From assembly GCA_018644935.1 (NCBI GenBank), contig JABGPL010000009.1:1-64000 (forward strand): DNA of 64,000 nucleotides, read 5' to 3'. Each line of letters opens with the position of its first letter. Position 1 is the first letter of the stretch. Under the pieces are notes generated by a model that had not been told where the DNA came from, did no database searches, and saw nothing but the letters and a program-made list of their open reading frames with translations. The translations under genes and the position numbers were made by a program. Source of the DNA: Calditrichota bacterium (GTDB lineage: Bacteria > Electryoneota > AABM5-125-24 > Hatepunaeales > Hatepunaeaceae). Of the stretch, positions 42,735-52,023 are shown one piece after another.

Positions 42735-45001
42735 TTACTTATCCTTTATTGTGATTTGGTTTTTTGCTGCTTGACCATATTGTGGATCAAAATACTGGGG
42801 CGTAAGACGATACCTATTGCCCTGAGTCGGGTCATAGTAAAACATACCCATTAGAGTTGGAATATTTGTGCCTGCGGCTTGATTGTAACCTTCAGCCATC
42901 CCAATATTATGCCCGAACTCATGAGCAATTGTTTTCTTAATAACTTTTTCCCTGTCTTGGTCCCAGATGGAATCTGGTTGTGTGTCATAGAATGTTATAT
43001 TTGTTAAACTGTCTATCTTGTCAGTCCGAACTACGCATTGGAAAACTTTATTTGGGGTTCTCACGCCTGAGTATCTTAGTACATAACCTAAACTACCTCT
43101 GGATAAATTAGCTCCCCCTGTGTACATCGGCCAAAATGCAACCGCATTTTGATTTGGTCCATTCGCTGGACAGCTTGTGATTCCTTTGTTTGGATCGAGA
43201 AACGATCCTTCGGATGAATAGTATGGAAAGTATGCAACCACTTTATTATAATTTATGGTACGTTTGAGTCTCAGTTCTATTGAACTCGAAGTGTCAACCT
43301 CCGGGATGTATTCCACGATAAAAGCCATCGTATCCATGAGAGCATCGATATATCCGGGAGCTTCATCTTGTATCTCAACTCCTGGAATAAAGTGAACCAT
43401 AACGTTCTTGAGAAATGGATTCGTTCTTATGTGTTTATCGGAAGCGTAGTAACCATTTTGATCTCCAGCCGTGAGAAATCCTCGGTATTCCTCCCAGTTG
43501 CAGAAACCATCACCGTTAATATCTCTCCCTTTCGGATCATCTTCCTGATCAGTATATGCTGCCAATCCCTCAGCACCTCCTTGATAGAAAGGCACAAAAT
43601 CGCGGATTTTCTGGTCACCAGATCCAACACCATTTACTCTCTCTTCCCAATAATCAGCCATAAAGTCCCCCCAGTCATATCCTGTAAACAATTGGCCATC
43701 GTCATCTCTGGGGACAGATACAGTCCAGACTTTTTGACCGAATGCAGTGGTGCGCGATTCCATCAGGTCCTTCCAGGTTTGACCTGTAACGGGAGAAACT
43801 ACAGCCTTTGCACCGTAATCGTGTGCTTTCAACCATAATATGTCTCGAACAGTATCACTGACAGTGAATTCAAGCTCTTTTACCAATGTGTATCCTCTTC
43901 TGGAACCAGTTACACCACCATCTTCCCTGTTGGTATCATAAATGATGACCTCCTCGTACAGCTCTGTAGAATCCACCGTCATATCGAAATGTGTTCCGTT
44001 GTATAAAGGCGCGGGATAAGGTGCATCAACAGGGTAATTCATACACTCACCCTGCCAGGTCGAGATTCGAAAAATGTTATAACGGACAATGGCAATAGCC
44101 GGAATTTCAGTGCGAACGAACGTGAAAGCTAAACCAATCCATGAATCGGGTTCAGGAATCCAATCATTTCCGGAGGTTCTATCAAAACGGATCAGGGAAT
44201 CAAAGGTACATTTTGCCCATCCCGGTGGTTCTTCACCGGGTGGTGGTGACGTACCACCTGCGTCAAATAAACCTACCTCCGAATCCATACCACTCTCACC
44301 TTCCATATATTCTTCCAGGGTATCGTAATAGGTAGGATCTTCGCCCTGAATGGCACTGGAAATAGCAATGTTAGTTGCAGTAATCACATCACCATCTCTT
44401 TCGTAATCCATGCTGAGAAAGTTATCTGCTACCCAATGTACTTCTAACAGATAGTTTGGAGGAAGTCTCGCCCATATTTCGTAACTGTGGTTGACTTTAG
44501 TCTCTTCAATCCAATAGGTAGGAAAGGGTGGGTTGGACCAATACTCCTGCCATCTGTACCATAATACATCGCAACCGTACACCTCTGTACTATCCTCTTC
44601 CCGTCGCTCATAGGTGACATATTCCGGAGAGAGAACTGCCGGAATACAACACCACTTGTCGTCCGCTCCATTATATCCAAAAAGTGCGAAAGTAGGACCA
44701 CCGAATGTTGCTGTGCTTAGATCATTCATGGCAGCTCCAAAACCATTAACCTCTATCTCACCACGATTGGGACGCTGATCAAAGGCTGAATAGAATTGAT
44801 AGACGATTTGAAAATTGTCCATAAACGACAGATTATACATCATACCATCAAACCAGCTTTCCTGCCAATTGATTCCTAGACTTTTGTATTTGCGAAACAC
44901 AGTGTGTCTATAAAACCGGTGGAGTCCTGGGCTTGAATAATTGGAGTAAACAATACAGAGATCAGGATAATCAATGTTGTTACAAGCTGAGGAATTTTCA
45001 T
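42735..45001 (-). CDS. Zincin-type metallopeptidase, apparent frameshift near its 5' end
   Basis: About 750 residues. The zinc motif is AHEFGHNIGMAEGYN near the C-terminus, followed by LMGMF, a met-turn-like block, as in secreted metzincin-like peptidases. The continuous frame runs on to 45080 but its first 67 or so codons look non-coding. In another frame an ATG at 45001 has AGGTGAG upstream and encodes a good signal peptide (LVTTLIILISVLFTPIIQA) that meets a stop at 44878-44876. A one-base change in the run AAAA at 44882-44885 would join the two. The gene is thus either mutated, mis-assembled or frameshifted. Calcium-site-like DINGDGFCNWEEY also occurs. Confidence 0.7.
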
Positions 45002-45227
45002 GTGTGCTCACCTGTTGTTTTAAATAGTTAAAATTGAATGTTATAAAACCTGTAGTTAGGTTGATGAATAACTCCAGCAAGAAGGCTGGATTATGATTTT
45101 TGAAACGAATAAGGGTAAATTAATATTGGTATTTCTATTATTAACATAGAAATGTTCTTTGAATAAGTCAAGGATTCTATACTGGGGTAGATCAAGAGTT
45201 AAGAGCGATGTGAGAACGGTTTCCAAC

Positions 45228-45251
45228 GTGTCAGGTGGGGACACCTGACAC
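45228..45251. repeat. Palindromic element with 10-bp arms
   Basis: Arms GTGTCAGGTG (45228-45237) and CACCTGACAC (45242-45251) pair perfectly around GGGA. Confidence 0.7.
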
Positions 45252-45292
45252 CACTCCAAAATATAGCTGACAAAACTTTTGGAGGTTTTAGC

Positions 45293-45309
45293 GCGAAGCA
45301 TGGCTTCGC
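45293..45309. repeat. Short palindromic element
   Basis: Arms GCGAAGC (45293-45299) and GCTTCGC (45303-45309) around ATG. Similar size and setting to the other dispersed hairpins. Confidence 0.5.
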
Positions 45310-45327
45310 TACTCCGATATCACACAA

Positions 45328-45359
45328 GAAACGCCTTCATCAAACGATGAAGGCGTTTC
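45328..45359 (-). terminator. Intrinsic terminator of the cytochrome operon
   Basis: A 14-bp perfect stem (45328-45341 with 45346-45359, GAAACGCCTTCATC and complement) with a 4-nt loop, 28 bp after the tetraheme cytochrome stop; the T-run on the minus strand is short. Confidence 0.75.
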
Positions 45360-45386
45360 CCGTTTTCGTAAGTCTTAAACTACAAC

Positions 45387-45917
45387 TTAACCTGCAGGCT
45401 TCGCGTGCTTAATTTCTTTCCATCTCTCTTCGAAATCGAAACCTTTGAATGTTGGGGCTTCTTCGTTGTGGCATTTGACACAACCTGCTTTAGGATCGGC
45501 AACCATTCCAGCTGCTACCGATGCGTCATGATCAACCATCACTGACTTTTTCCAATAGTCACCACCAGCACCATGGCATGATTCGCAGGTAACTCCATTT
45601 TCCTTAACAACCTTGACGGTCAAAGTCGAATCGAGACCATAACCTGCGACATGACACTTCAGGCAAGCCGGATCTTCCTGCGGATTTCCCTCTTTGCCAA
45701 GTTTGGTGTAGATTTCTTTTGCAGCTGCTTCACCAAGCGTGTGGTAGGCTTTGGCATGAGCACTTGCAGCCCATTTTTCAAAAATCTCACCCTTTTTCGC
45801 TTTCTGGTGGCACATCTTACACTTCTTCGTGCCAACAAATTTGTGTGCGCCATCACCTGTGAATGCAACACCAACTGCAAACAAAAGCGCAACAACCAGT
45901 AAAATTGCTTTTTTCAT
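45387..45917 (-). CDS. Tetraheme c-type cytochrome (c554-like)
   Basis: A 176-residue periplasmic protein with a signal peptide (AILLVVALLFAVGVAF) and four CxxCH heme sites: CKMCH, CLKCH, CESCH, CVKCH. Spacing and the KFVGTKKCKMCHQKA...KWAASAHAKAYHTL start resemble cytochrome c554-family domains, in which distal histidines serve as ligands. It is the last gene of the five-gene cytochrome operon, 29 bp after the nonaheme gene. Likely shuttles electrons within the periplasm. Confidence 0.88.
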   Translation of the reverse strand: MKKAILLVVALLFAVGVAFTGDGAHKFVGTKKCKMCHQKAKKGEIFEKWAASAHAKAYHTLGEAAAKEIYTKLGKEGNPQEDPACLKCHVAGYGLDSTLTVKVVKENGVTCESCHGAGGDYWKKSVMVDHDASVAAGMVADPKAGCVKCHNEEAPTFKGFDFEERWKEIKHAKPAG

Positions 45918-45946
45918 TTCTTTTTCCTTTATATCTAACTGTAAAA

Positions 45947-46945
45947 TTAATTCATGTCTCTGAAACCGTTAGCATGAAGCTGCGGGTTGATTATCGTGCC
46001 TTCGCTATCAATCATGCTGCCGTGACATCGATAGCAATCTTCTCGGTCAAAATTCTGAATGTGGGGTGCAGAGGGTGGCATAGAATGGCATGAACCGCAC
46101 TCTGTCCAACCACCAACTTGAGTCCACAGTGAGGTTTTTCCCCCGTGACAATATATTGATGAACAGGTCATGTCATCAAAATCATAGACAGGCTCCGCTC
46201 CTCCCTGCGTTGCTGGCAGCCCAAACACGACTTCAGCTCGAAGAAGTGTATTGTCTGAGATATGTCCCTGACTCTCCCAGGAATCAGGCATAACATGACA
46301 AACATCACAATCTATCACACCGAAATTTCCGGTTGTTAATCGAACATGTGACTGATGAACACCAACACCCCGCTCAGTGTTAAATCTGTTTCCCATCAAA
46401 TCTTCAGGAGGTGCCCAATTGGCCGGATATGTGCCATCCCCAACAGTACTTCCGTGGCAGGTATTGCAGTTAAAAAGTCCATCTGTTGCCTGATTGTGGC
46501 AGCTCGAATTGCTGCAACTTCCACCCAACGAAACTCTCTGATCGGTCTCATAGCTATTATGACACACATAACAAGCATCCATGTTCCAGTTGTGCTCTAT
46601 CATGTAAGAGCTATGATCGCGATCTGGCGCTTCCAATACAACAAGATGGTAATCTACATTGTGACAACTGTAGCAGGAGCGATCTTTACCCCCAACTTCA
46701 TTATCTACACCTTTGAGATCTTCACCGTGACATTCCGAGCACTCTGATAATGTACCTTCCTCACCTCGCAAATAGTTCGCATGGTTTATCAGCGATTTTC
46801 CTGTTTCATCGAATGAGTGATAACCCTGAGAGGAGAAAGGTGAAAAGTCTGCATTTTTATCGCTACCACAGCCATTAACTCCAATCAGGAATAGAAAGGA
46901 GATGAAAATGTAGGGGGTGATTGTTCTTATCTTGGTTTTTCTCAT
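45947..46945 (-). CDS. Nonaheme lipoprotein cytochrome with CxxxxCH sites
   Basis: About 332 residues. The N-terminus has a lipobox (FLIGVNGC), so it is probably membrane-anchored or surface-exposed. Nine heme motifs are visible: seven CxxCH (CSECH, CYSCH, CYVCH, CNTCH, CDVCH, CGSCH, CYRCH) and two expanded CxxxxCH (CSNSSCH, CSSIYCH), like the Geobacter-type CxxxxCH/CxxCH cytochromes. ATG at 46945 has TAGGAG upstream and follows the dodecaheme gene by 8 bp; an upstream in-frame start at 46966 is less likely. A terminal or extracellular electron-transfer role is inferred. Confidence 0.85.
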   Translation of the reverse strand: MRKTKIRTITPYIFISFLFLIGVNGCGSDKNADFSPFSSQGYHSFDETGKSLINHANYLRGEEGTLSECSECHGEDLKGVDNEVGGKDRSCYSCHNVDYHLVVLEAPDRDHSSYMIEHNWNMDACYVCHNSYETDQRVSLGGSCSNSSCHNQATDGLFNCNTCHGSTVGDGTYPANWAPPEDLMGNRFNTERGVGVHQSHVRLTTGNFGVIDCDVCHVMPDSWESQGHISDNTLLRAEVVFGLPATQGGAEPVYDFDDMTCSSIYCHGGKTSLWTQVGGWTECGSCHSMPPSAPHIQNFDREDCYRCHGSMIDSEGTIINPQLHANGFRDMN

Positions 46946-46953
46946 AAAATCTC

Positions 46954-47823
46954 CTATTCGTGGCATTTAGCACAGGTTGGATCGTCTTCACCGACATCGT
47001 GACAGGACAGGCAAGACTCCATAAAAGATTTGGCATCTTCCATATGATCTCCACCGGAGACATTGTTCGCCCAAACCTGACCCAGCGGATGGGGAAGAGG
47101 TAGTACTGCACGGTGGCATTCGGTACATGTCTCACGAGTCTCGTGACATGTCAAACACTCGGCTCCATAAGATGTCTCTGCGAAATGGTTAAATTTCCAT
47201 GTCGGAGGATGAGGACTGCCGTACAGGTTTTCACCTTGATGACATTCATCGCAGGTGACTTGCTCATGGCATACCGAACAATCCGACGTTGACATTGCAG
47301 CATCCAGACCGTGGTCCTGTGTCCAGGTCACGAGTTGATGATCCACCGGACGTGGAGCACTTCCCGAGTGGCATAAACTGCAATCGAGTGGCTGATATTC
47401 CACGCTGTGACATGTATGGCAAACTGCGTTTGTCGGCAGAGTTGGGGAGTTTGGCTTTCCATGACATTCCTCACAATCCAGTCCACCACCCACATGAGCT
47501 TTATGACCAAACTGGAGGTAGCCCTTTGCCTGAGGAACACCAAATGGATCATCCGGGGTAGTGTGGCAGACTCCACAATCATCTTCAACATCATGACAAT
47601 CCGCACAGACATCATGATCGGGCATGGCGCGATCGCCAGCCTTCATGTTCTCAATGTTCAGGTGGCAATCCGAACATGCCATCTCGCTATCAGAAACGTG
47701 AATTTCATGATTGAATTTAATCCCTTTTTCCGAGCGATTGTCGCTGCTGAACACCATGGTTGATGTGAAAACCGCTAGGAGGATCAACAATGAAACCTGA
47801 ATTATCTGCTTAAGCTGCTTCAT
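46954..47823 (-). CDS. Dodecaheme c-type cytochrome (cytochrome c3-like)
   Basis: A 289-residue exported protein with twelve CxxCH motifs (CSDCH, CADCH, CGVCH, CEECH, CHTCH, CSLCH, CSVCH, CDECH, CLTCH, CTECH, CLSCH, CAKCH), one heme per 24 residues or so, and many histidines for bis-His ligation. Size and heme density recall MtrA/DmsE-type periplasmic wires that plug an outer-membrane barrel, although MtrA has ten hemes. Its ATG overlaps the stop of the barrel gene and has GGGAGG upstream. Pairing with that barrel as a conduit is inferred. Confidence 0.88.
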   Translation of the reverse strand: MKQLKQIIQVSLLILLAVFTSTMVFSSDNRSEKGIKFNHEIHVSDSEMACSDCHLNIENMKAGDRAMPDHDVCADCHDVEDDCGVCHTTPDDPFGVPQAKGYLQFGHKAHVGGGLDCEECHGKPNSPTLPTNAVCHTCHSVEYQPLDCSLCHSGSAPRPVDHQLVTWTQDHGLDAAMSTSDCSVCHEQVTCDECHQGENLYGSPHPPTWKFNHFAETSYGAECLTCHETRETCTECHRAVLPLPHPLGQVWANNVSGGDHMEDAKSFMESCLSCHDVGEDDPTCAKCHE

Positions 47824-49073
47824 TTTGACCTCCCATGATCAAATTTCCACTTTAGGCCACCCATAAATCGTCTGTCACTTGTAAATTCAGGAGACTGATA
47901 GACCTGGTACTCACCTGAAACTGTAACATTTTCTTTAAAAGGTGGAGTATATCTTAAACCGGTCTGGAACATGGTCAGATCTTCGCTTTCAATATCATAT
48001 GCCTCCCACTCATAGGTCATCAATGAGCCGGACGCATATGCTTCAATACCTTCATAAGGACTGTAATGCAGGCTTGCCCATAAACCATCGGATTTTCCTC
48101 TGTCACCAATACTGAAGCGGTATCCAAGTTGACCATAAGGAATAGTCACAAAAGGTCCCAGCCTGATCCCTGGTTCGTTGCTGAACAGGAAAGAACCATC
48201 AATTCCAACTGCCCATAATCTTGATTTGATGTTCCTGTCAAGTGCAAACCGGAGACGGGTATATGAGGAATGCTCAAATCCGTTCAGCCAGGAATAATCT
48301 GCCATATCTATTGAAACGAATGCACCTTCAAGCATCCCACTCCAGGAATTATCGGCATATCTCACTCGACTGACGATCCTGCGAATCGGGCTTTCAGATG
48401 TCCGCAATTGAACAACAGCATACACATTTGTCTTATGGTTTAATGAACCAAATGCATTTAGACCTATTCTGTGCCTGGTCTCAAGTTCGTTGCGTTGTTG
48501 ATTTGTATAAGACAAAGAGACGTTTGTCTTCTTGAAGTGCCACAGATTCCCCGGAGTCCATCTCAATTCACCACCAAAGCTGAGAGCTTCATCCGGTTTT
48601 TCAAATTCAAACCGACGTGACAGTGGTCCCATCATCCCTGCGAAAATGGACAATTTGTAATTCTTGCTCATTTTCTGCTGAAATTCCAATCCGTCAAGTA
48701 CGCCCAGTGCAACTCCTTTATACATAAAGAACCGCCCTATCCGAATCTTCAAGGGATCTGACATTCCACCATATTGCAGATACCCTTTGTGGAATCGACC
48801 TCTTCCGGATGAACTGAATTCATCTGCGTTGTCTCCAATGTATCCACCTGAAAAGTGGAACGATAACGGACGGGTTTTGTCAGTGACAGAAAACCTTGTG
48901 GATTGCAGCAACCAGAGATGATTTTCCTCATCTCTGTCCTCATATCCGTAGGCTTGCAAACCAAAGGAACCTCGAACTCTAACTCCGGAATCAGCAACTT
49001 GCCATAGTCCAGTAAACATCAAGCAAAATGCAATTACGAATGCAAACCGAAAAAATACACCGAGTATTTTCAT
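47820..49073 (-). CDS. Outer-membrane beta-barrel protein of the cytochrome operon
   Basis: About 417 residues with a signal peptide (FFRFAFVIAFCLMFTGLW) and regular barrel strands to the C-terminus (VTVSGEYQVYQ...MGGLKWKF). No heme site or known catalytic motif. Its place between an 18-heme inner-membrane cytochrome and a 12-heme periplasmic cytochrome suggests a porin sheath, like MtrB/PioB in function, but at this length it is smaller than MtrB (about 700) and closer to porin sheaths of other porin-cytochrome systems. ATG at 49073 has AAGGAG upstream; a longer frame from 49127 would hide the signal peptide. Confidence 0.75.
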   Translation of the reverse strand: MKILGVFFRFAFVIAFCLMFTGLWQVADSGVRVRGSFGLQAYGYEDRDEENHLWLLQSTRFSVTDKTRPLSFHFSGGYIGDNADEFSSSGRGRFHKGYLQYGGMSDPLKIRIGRFFMYKGVALGVLDGLEFQQKMSKNYKLSIFAGMMGPLSRRFEFEKPDEALSFGGELRWTPGNLWHFKKTNVSLSYTNQQRNELETRHRIGLNAFGSLNHKTNVYAVVQLRTSESPIRRIVSRVRYADNSWSGMLEGAFVSIDMADYSWLNGFEHSSYTRLRFALDRNIKSRLWAVGIDGSFLFSNEPGIRLGPFVTIPYGQLGYRFSIGDRGKSDGLWASLHYSPYEGIEAYASGSLMTYEWEAYDIESEDLTMFQTGLRYTPPFKENVTVSGEYQVYQSPEFTSDRRFMGGLKWKFDHGRSK

Positions 49074-49157
49074 GGGCACTCCTTTCCATATATGAACATA
49101 AACCCATTTACTCCAGTTAAAATACAAAAATAATACTCACAAACTAATAGTCGGCGA

Positions 49158-51089
49158 CTATTCAATGTTTAAAACCTTCTTGGCAAGATCTGGATGATGC
49201 ACCGCTCGACCCTTATCTAATTTTACAATTGTTCCAGCTTTGCTGTTGCTCTTGCTCTTCTCGATCCCAATTACAAATTCACCTCGCATGTATTCAAGGT
49301 CTGTAACGATCTCTTCATCGTGGCAGTCGAGGCAAAATTCCGCTCCAGGTGCTTTAAACTCGGGACCCTCGTGACAATCCACACAACCCATATCTGAGGT
49401 TGCCATAGGTGATGGGTCTGAAGCAATTCCAGGAAGGTCGCCTGTGAACACCTTACTCGAAGACTGATGGCACGGGTCACAGGAATCATTCTTTTGAGCA
49501 ATCTGGTTGTGATGACAATCCGTACATAATTCTTGTGATCCTTTCCGCTTTCCGTGTCTTGGGTTACCCGGTCTCTCATCAAAGTGACATGTCGTACAGA
49601 CTATTTTTCTATCTCTGAGATGCGCAGTATGGTTAAAAGAACTATATTCTTTTTTGACCGGGACTTCCTGTATACTGCTGTGGCACAGGAGGCATTGTTT
49701 ACTCTCATCGGGCAGATTTGTAACTTTGGAGGTTGTAACACCAGCTTCCGCAAGAACCTCAGATACTTTTGTCAGGACGTTGTCAGAGTAGATCGGATTA
49801 TGCCAGGCTCCACCCTTATCGACAAGTCCAAGATCGTGGCGAGCGTCTTCGAGTAGGGGATGAGGACCTGCTTTCTTGAATCCTTTGTTGAGTTGAGCTA
49901 TCCTGTTACTAAATCCTTTTTTCCAATCATCTGCAAGACGAAGATATGAAGCTGGATGGCAAGGATTACAAGTTTTCTGTGTTGCCCCCGGGATTGCATC
50001 ACCATTTACAATCTCTTTGTGACAAGAGACGCATACAACACGCATTGTATACATTGGATCAGGATGTTCCCCTTCAACAAGTCTTGAACCCTTCCCCTGA
50101 TACAAGTTTGACACTGTCATATGTTTATCATCATGGCAACCCGCACAATTACTTCTCACATCCGCTTCAATTTTTGGTATCCTGTGCTCAATTACATCAT
50201 GGCATCTATTACAATCGACTTTTCGCTTTTCTATATGCCACTCATGAATAAACTCAAGATCCGAAATCCTGTCTATGTGGGCCGTTGAGCTATGGCAAGT
50301 TCCACATCGTTCACGCGGCACGTTTCCTGATCCCTGCCACATCATCTGATGACACACCCCACATTGGAGCTCCTGATTGATTGCATCAGTATGATCGTAG
50401 AAATGCCCTTCTATTGCATTTTCTCCAGTAGGAGGTGTGTGGCATGATTCACAATCTGCAAGCTTATCACGTCCCTCTGCCTCTACATTCTTAAAGTGAC
50501 AGAGAAAACATGTCGAGCTGGTTACGGAGATATGCTCACCTTGAACAATTTGTGAATGGCAGCTCGTACACCTTAGTGTTCTCCCACGTCGCGTTCCTGT
50601 CAAATGAGGAGCATGATCAAAAACCACACCTTGAGTAAATTCAATTTTTCCTTCGAGAAGCCTGGTTTCATGACAGCCATCATGCAAACAGTTTTTATCC
50701 TCGATCTCTGCCCATGGTCGTGAACGTTTGTATAAGCCTGTTGCATAATTTACAAGCATTGAGGCGGCAGTGAACTTGGTTTCGAGATATCCACCGATAC
50801 CTTCCCGAGCATGGCACATCATGCAGTCAACATCCTTGTGTGTGGAATGCTCCCAAGCCTCTATATATGGCCTCATTATGTGACAGCTGCCGCAGAATCC
50901 CGGTTTTGATGTGATCTTGAGGAATGTAAACGCCAATACTAATGTAAGCACAAGTACTGCTATTAAACGGAGAATGAGTTTTTTTGCGCCAGTTCTAACT
51001 ATACGGCGAAAAAGAACTTCAATAATGAGAAAAGGCAGTTTAATTACTACCCAGATTGCAGTGAGAAAATCCTGAAGAAGTGATTTCAT
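49158..51089 (-). CDS. Membrane-anchored NapC-like 18-heme cytochrome
   Basis: A 643-residue protein with a single N-terminal transmembrane helix (about 36-58) followed by a NapC/NirT-like start: FCGSCHIMRPY...HKDVDCMMCHA. In total there are 17 CxxCH sites and one CxxxxCH (CLHDGCH), spread to residue 610 or so. NapC-type proteins take electrons from menaquinol; here the head is extended into a long heme chain. It leads the operon for barrel, 12-, 9- and 4-heme proteins, so it is the probable quinol-oxidising entry point. Confidence 0.88.
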   Translation of the reverse strand: MKSLLQDFLTAIWVVIKLPFLIIEVLFRRIVRTGAKKLILRLIAVLVLTLVLAFTFLKITSKPGFCGSCHIMRPYIEAWEHSTHKDVDCMMCHAREGIGGYLETKFTAASMLVNYATGLYKRSRPWAEIEDKNCLHDGCHETRLLEGKIEFTQGVVFDHAPHLTGTRRGRTLRCTSCHSQIVQGEHISVTSSTCFLCHFKNVEAEGRDKLADCESCHTPPTGENAIEGHFYDHTDAINQELQCGVCHQMMWQGSGNVPRERCGTCHSSTAHIDRISDLEFIHEWHIEKRKVDCNRCHDVIEHRIPKIEADVRSNCAGCHDDKHMTVSNLYQGKGSRLVEGEHPDPMYTMRVVCVSCHKEIVNGDAIPGATQKTCNPCHPASYLRLADDWKKGFSNRIAQLNKGFKKAGPHPLLEDARHDLGLVDKGGAWHNPIYSDNVLTKVSEVLAEAGVTTSKVTNLPDESKQCLLCHSSIQEVPVKKEYSSFNHTAHLRDRKIVCTTCHFDERPGNPRHGKRKGSQELCTDCHHNQIAQKNDSCDPCHQSSSKVFTGDLPGIASDPSPMATSDMGCVDCHEGPEFKAPGAEFCLDCHDEEIVTDLEYMRGEFVIGIEKSKSNSKAGTIVKLDKGRAVHHPDLAKKVLNIE

Positions 51090-51195
51090 TTTTTAAACTT
51101 TGACTTTTTTTTCACAAGTACCGATTATGCACTATTGTAAGGTAAACGCAGTCTGACCCTAATTTCAAGTGTTTTTACAGTCGGCTTGTTTACGA

Positions 51196-51528
51196 TTAGG
51201 TTTTAGGAGCGTTTTTTACAAGATTATCTACCTTTGCAGAAAGATCCCCAATTGCATCAACCAGATGTTTAGGAGCATTTGTTACATGTTCCTCAACCTG
51301 ATCGGTAAGATCTTTCATACCGTGCATCAGCAATACGAAACTTATGTGATACATTGCAATCAGAACGCTAGCGATAATTATGCCTATACCACCAAGCTGC
51401 ATCATCGAACTTCCAAATATTATCAGGGCTATCCCGATTATGGGTCCAAACACTGCAACTACGTATCCAACAGATTCCAGAGCTTTTGCCATCCGATCAA
51501 AGTTTTGCCACGAAAAGGATTTCTCCAT
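51196..51528 (-). CDS. Small membrane protein with two helices, unknown function
   Basis: A 110-residue protein with two transmembrane helices (VGYVVAVFGPIIGIALIIFG and GGIGIIIASVLIAMYHISFV) and a C-terminal amphipathic helix (LTDQVEEHV...LSAKVDNLVKNAP). ATG at 51528 has GAGGAAAG directly upstream; the longer frame from 51570 is less likely. It precedes the cytochrome operon on the same strand with a 106-bp gap. No family recognised. Confidence 0.6.
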   Translation of the reverse strand: MEKSFSWQNFDRMAKALESVGYVVAVFGPIIGIALIIFGSSMMQLGGIGIIIASVLIAMYHISFVLLMHGMKDLTDQVEEHVTNAPKHLVDAIGDLSAKVDNLVKNAPKT

Positions 51529-51689
51529 GCTTTCCTCGCTAATCTGTTTTCTATAATAATTCACCAGCATCCAAACAGACCTCTATTGAGACAATGGTTA
51601 AATTGCTCGAGAAACTCTTATCTGGACCTGGAAGATTTGCTTTCTTTTAATAAATTGGAATACTAATAACAACAAACTATAGTACAATA

Positions 51690-51960
51690 CTTATAGGTAT
51701 CGGTTGCGAGACGGAGAAACGTGTTTGCGCTCCATACAGGTATTGGAACTTGGATTTATTGGCCTCCTCATCCAACCTGCACGCCTCGAATGCGATTTCT
51801 GTTTCCCGGATCATGCGCAAGGCAACCTGCAGTCAGCGTTTTGCCCGAGGCTTCCTTCAAATCCCACATCACGTTTACATCTGGATCGTCCAGCTAACAG
51901 TTCATTCTGCCGGATCATTAAGGGATTTTCACCTTAGGTGAATGCACCTGTCAGTTGAAC
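51690..51960 (-). other. Compositionally distinct non-coding block, possible group II intron remnant
   Basis: This stretch is clearly richer in G+C than its surroundings and holds several local hairpins on the minus strand (for example AGGTG-CATT-CACCT and CTGG-ACGAT-CCAG). The minus strand has AAGGTGAAAATCCCTTAATG, similar to the GGTGAAAGTCC blocks common near the 5' part of bacterial group II introns, and later purine-rich segments (TTTGAAGGAAGCC) of similar flavour. No reverse transcriptase and no domain V were found, so at best it is a truncated relic; another structured RNA is possible. Confidence 0.3.
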
Positions 51961-51961
51961 T

Positions 51962-51996
51962 AAAAAAAAACAAGCTGCCTTAAAAAGGCAGCCTGT
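51962..51996 (-). terminator. Intrinsic terminator of the hexaheme operon
   Basis: An 8-bp stem (GCTGCCTT at 51974-51981 with AAGGCAGC at 51985-51992) is followed on the minus strand by a run of nine T. It lies about 30 bp after the hexaheme cytochrome stop. Confidence 0.85.
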
Positions 51997-52023
51997 TGTC
52001 TTAGCTTTGTTAACAAGCAGGTT

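Larger units (their letters stand above)
45002..45386. other. Intergenic region with palindromes and a terminator
   Basis: Downstream of the tetraheme cytochrome gene and upstream of the zincin gene. It contains the terminator and two palindromic elements listed separately, then an AT-rich promoter zone for the zincin. Confidence 0.5.

Noticed and set aside
43368-43838. 156-codon plus-strand frame antisense to the zincin gene
   Set aside because: It is the complement of conserved peptidase coding sequence and has no start signals.
51704-51937. 77-codon plus-strand frame
   Set aside because: It lies in the structured non-coding block, has no plausible ribosome site and resembles no protein.
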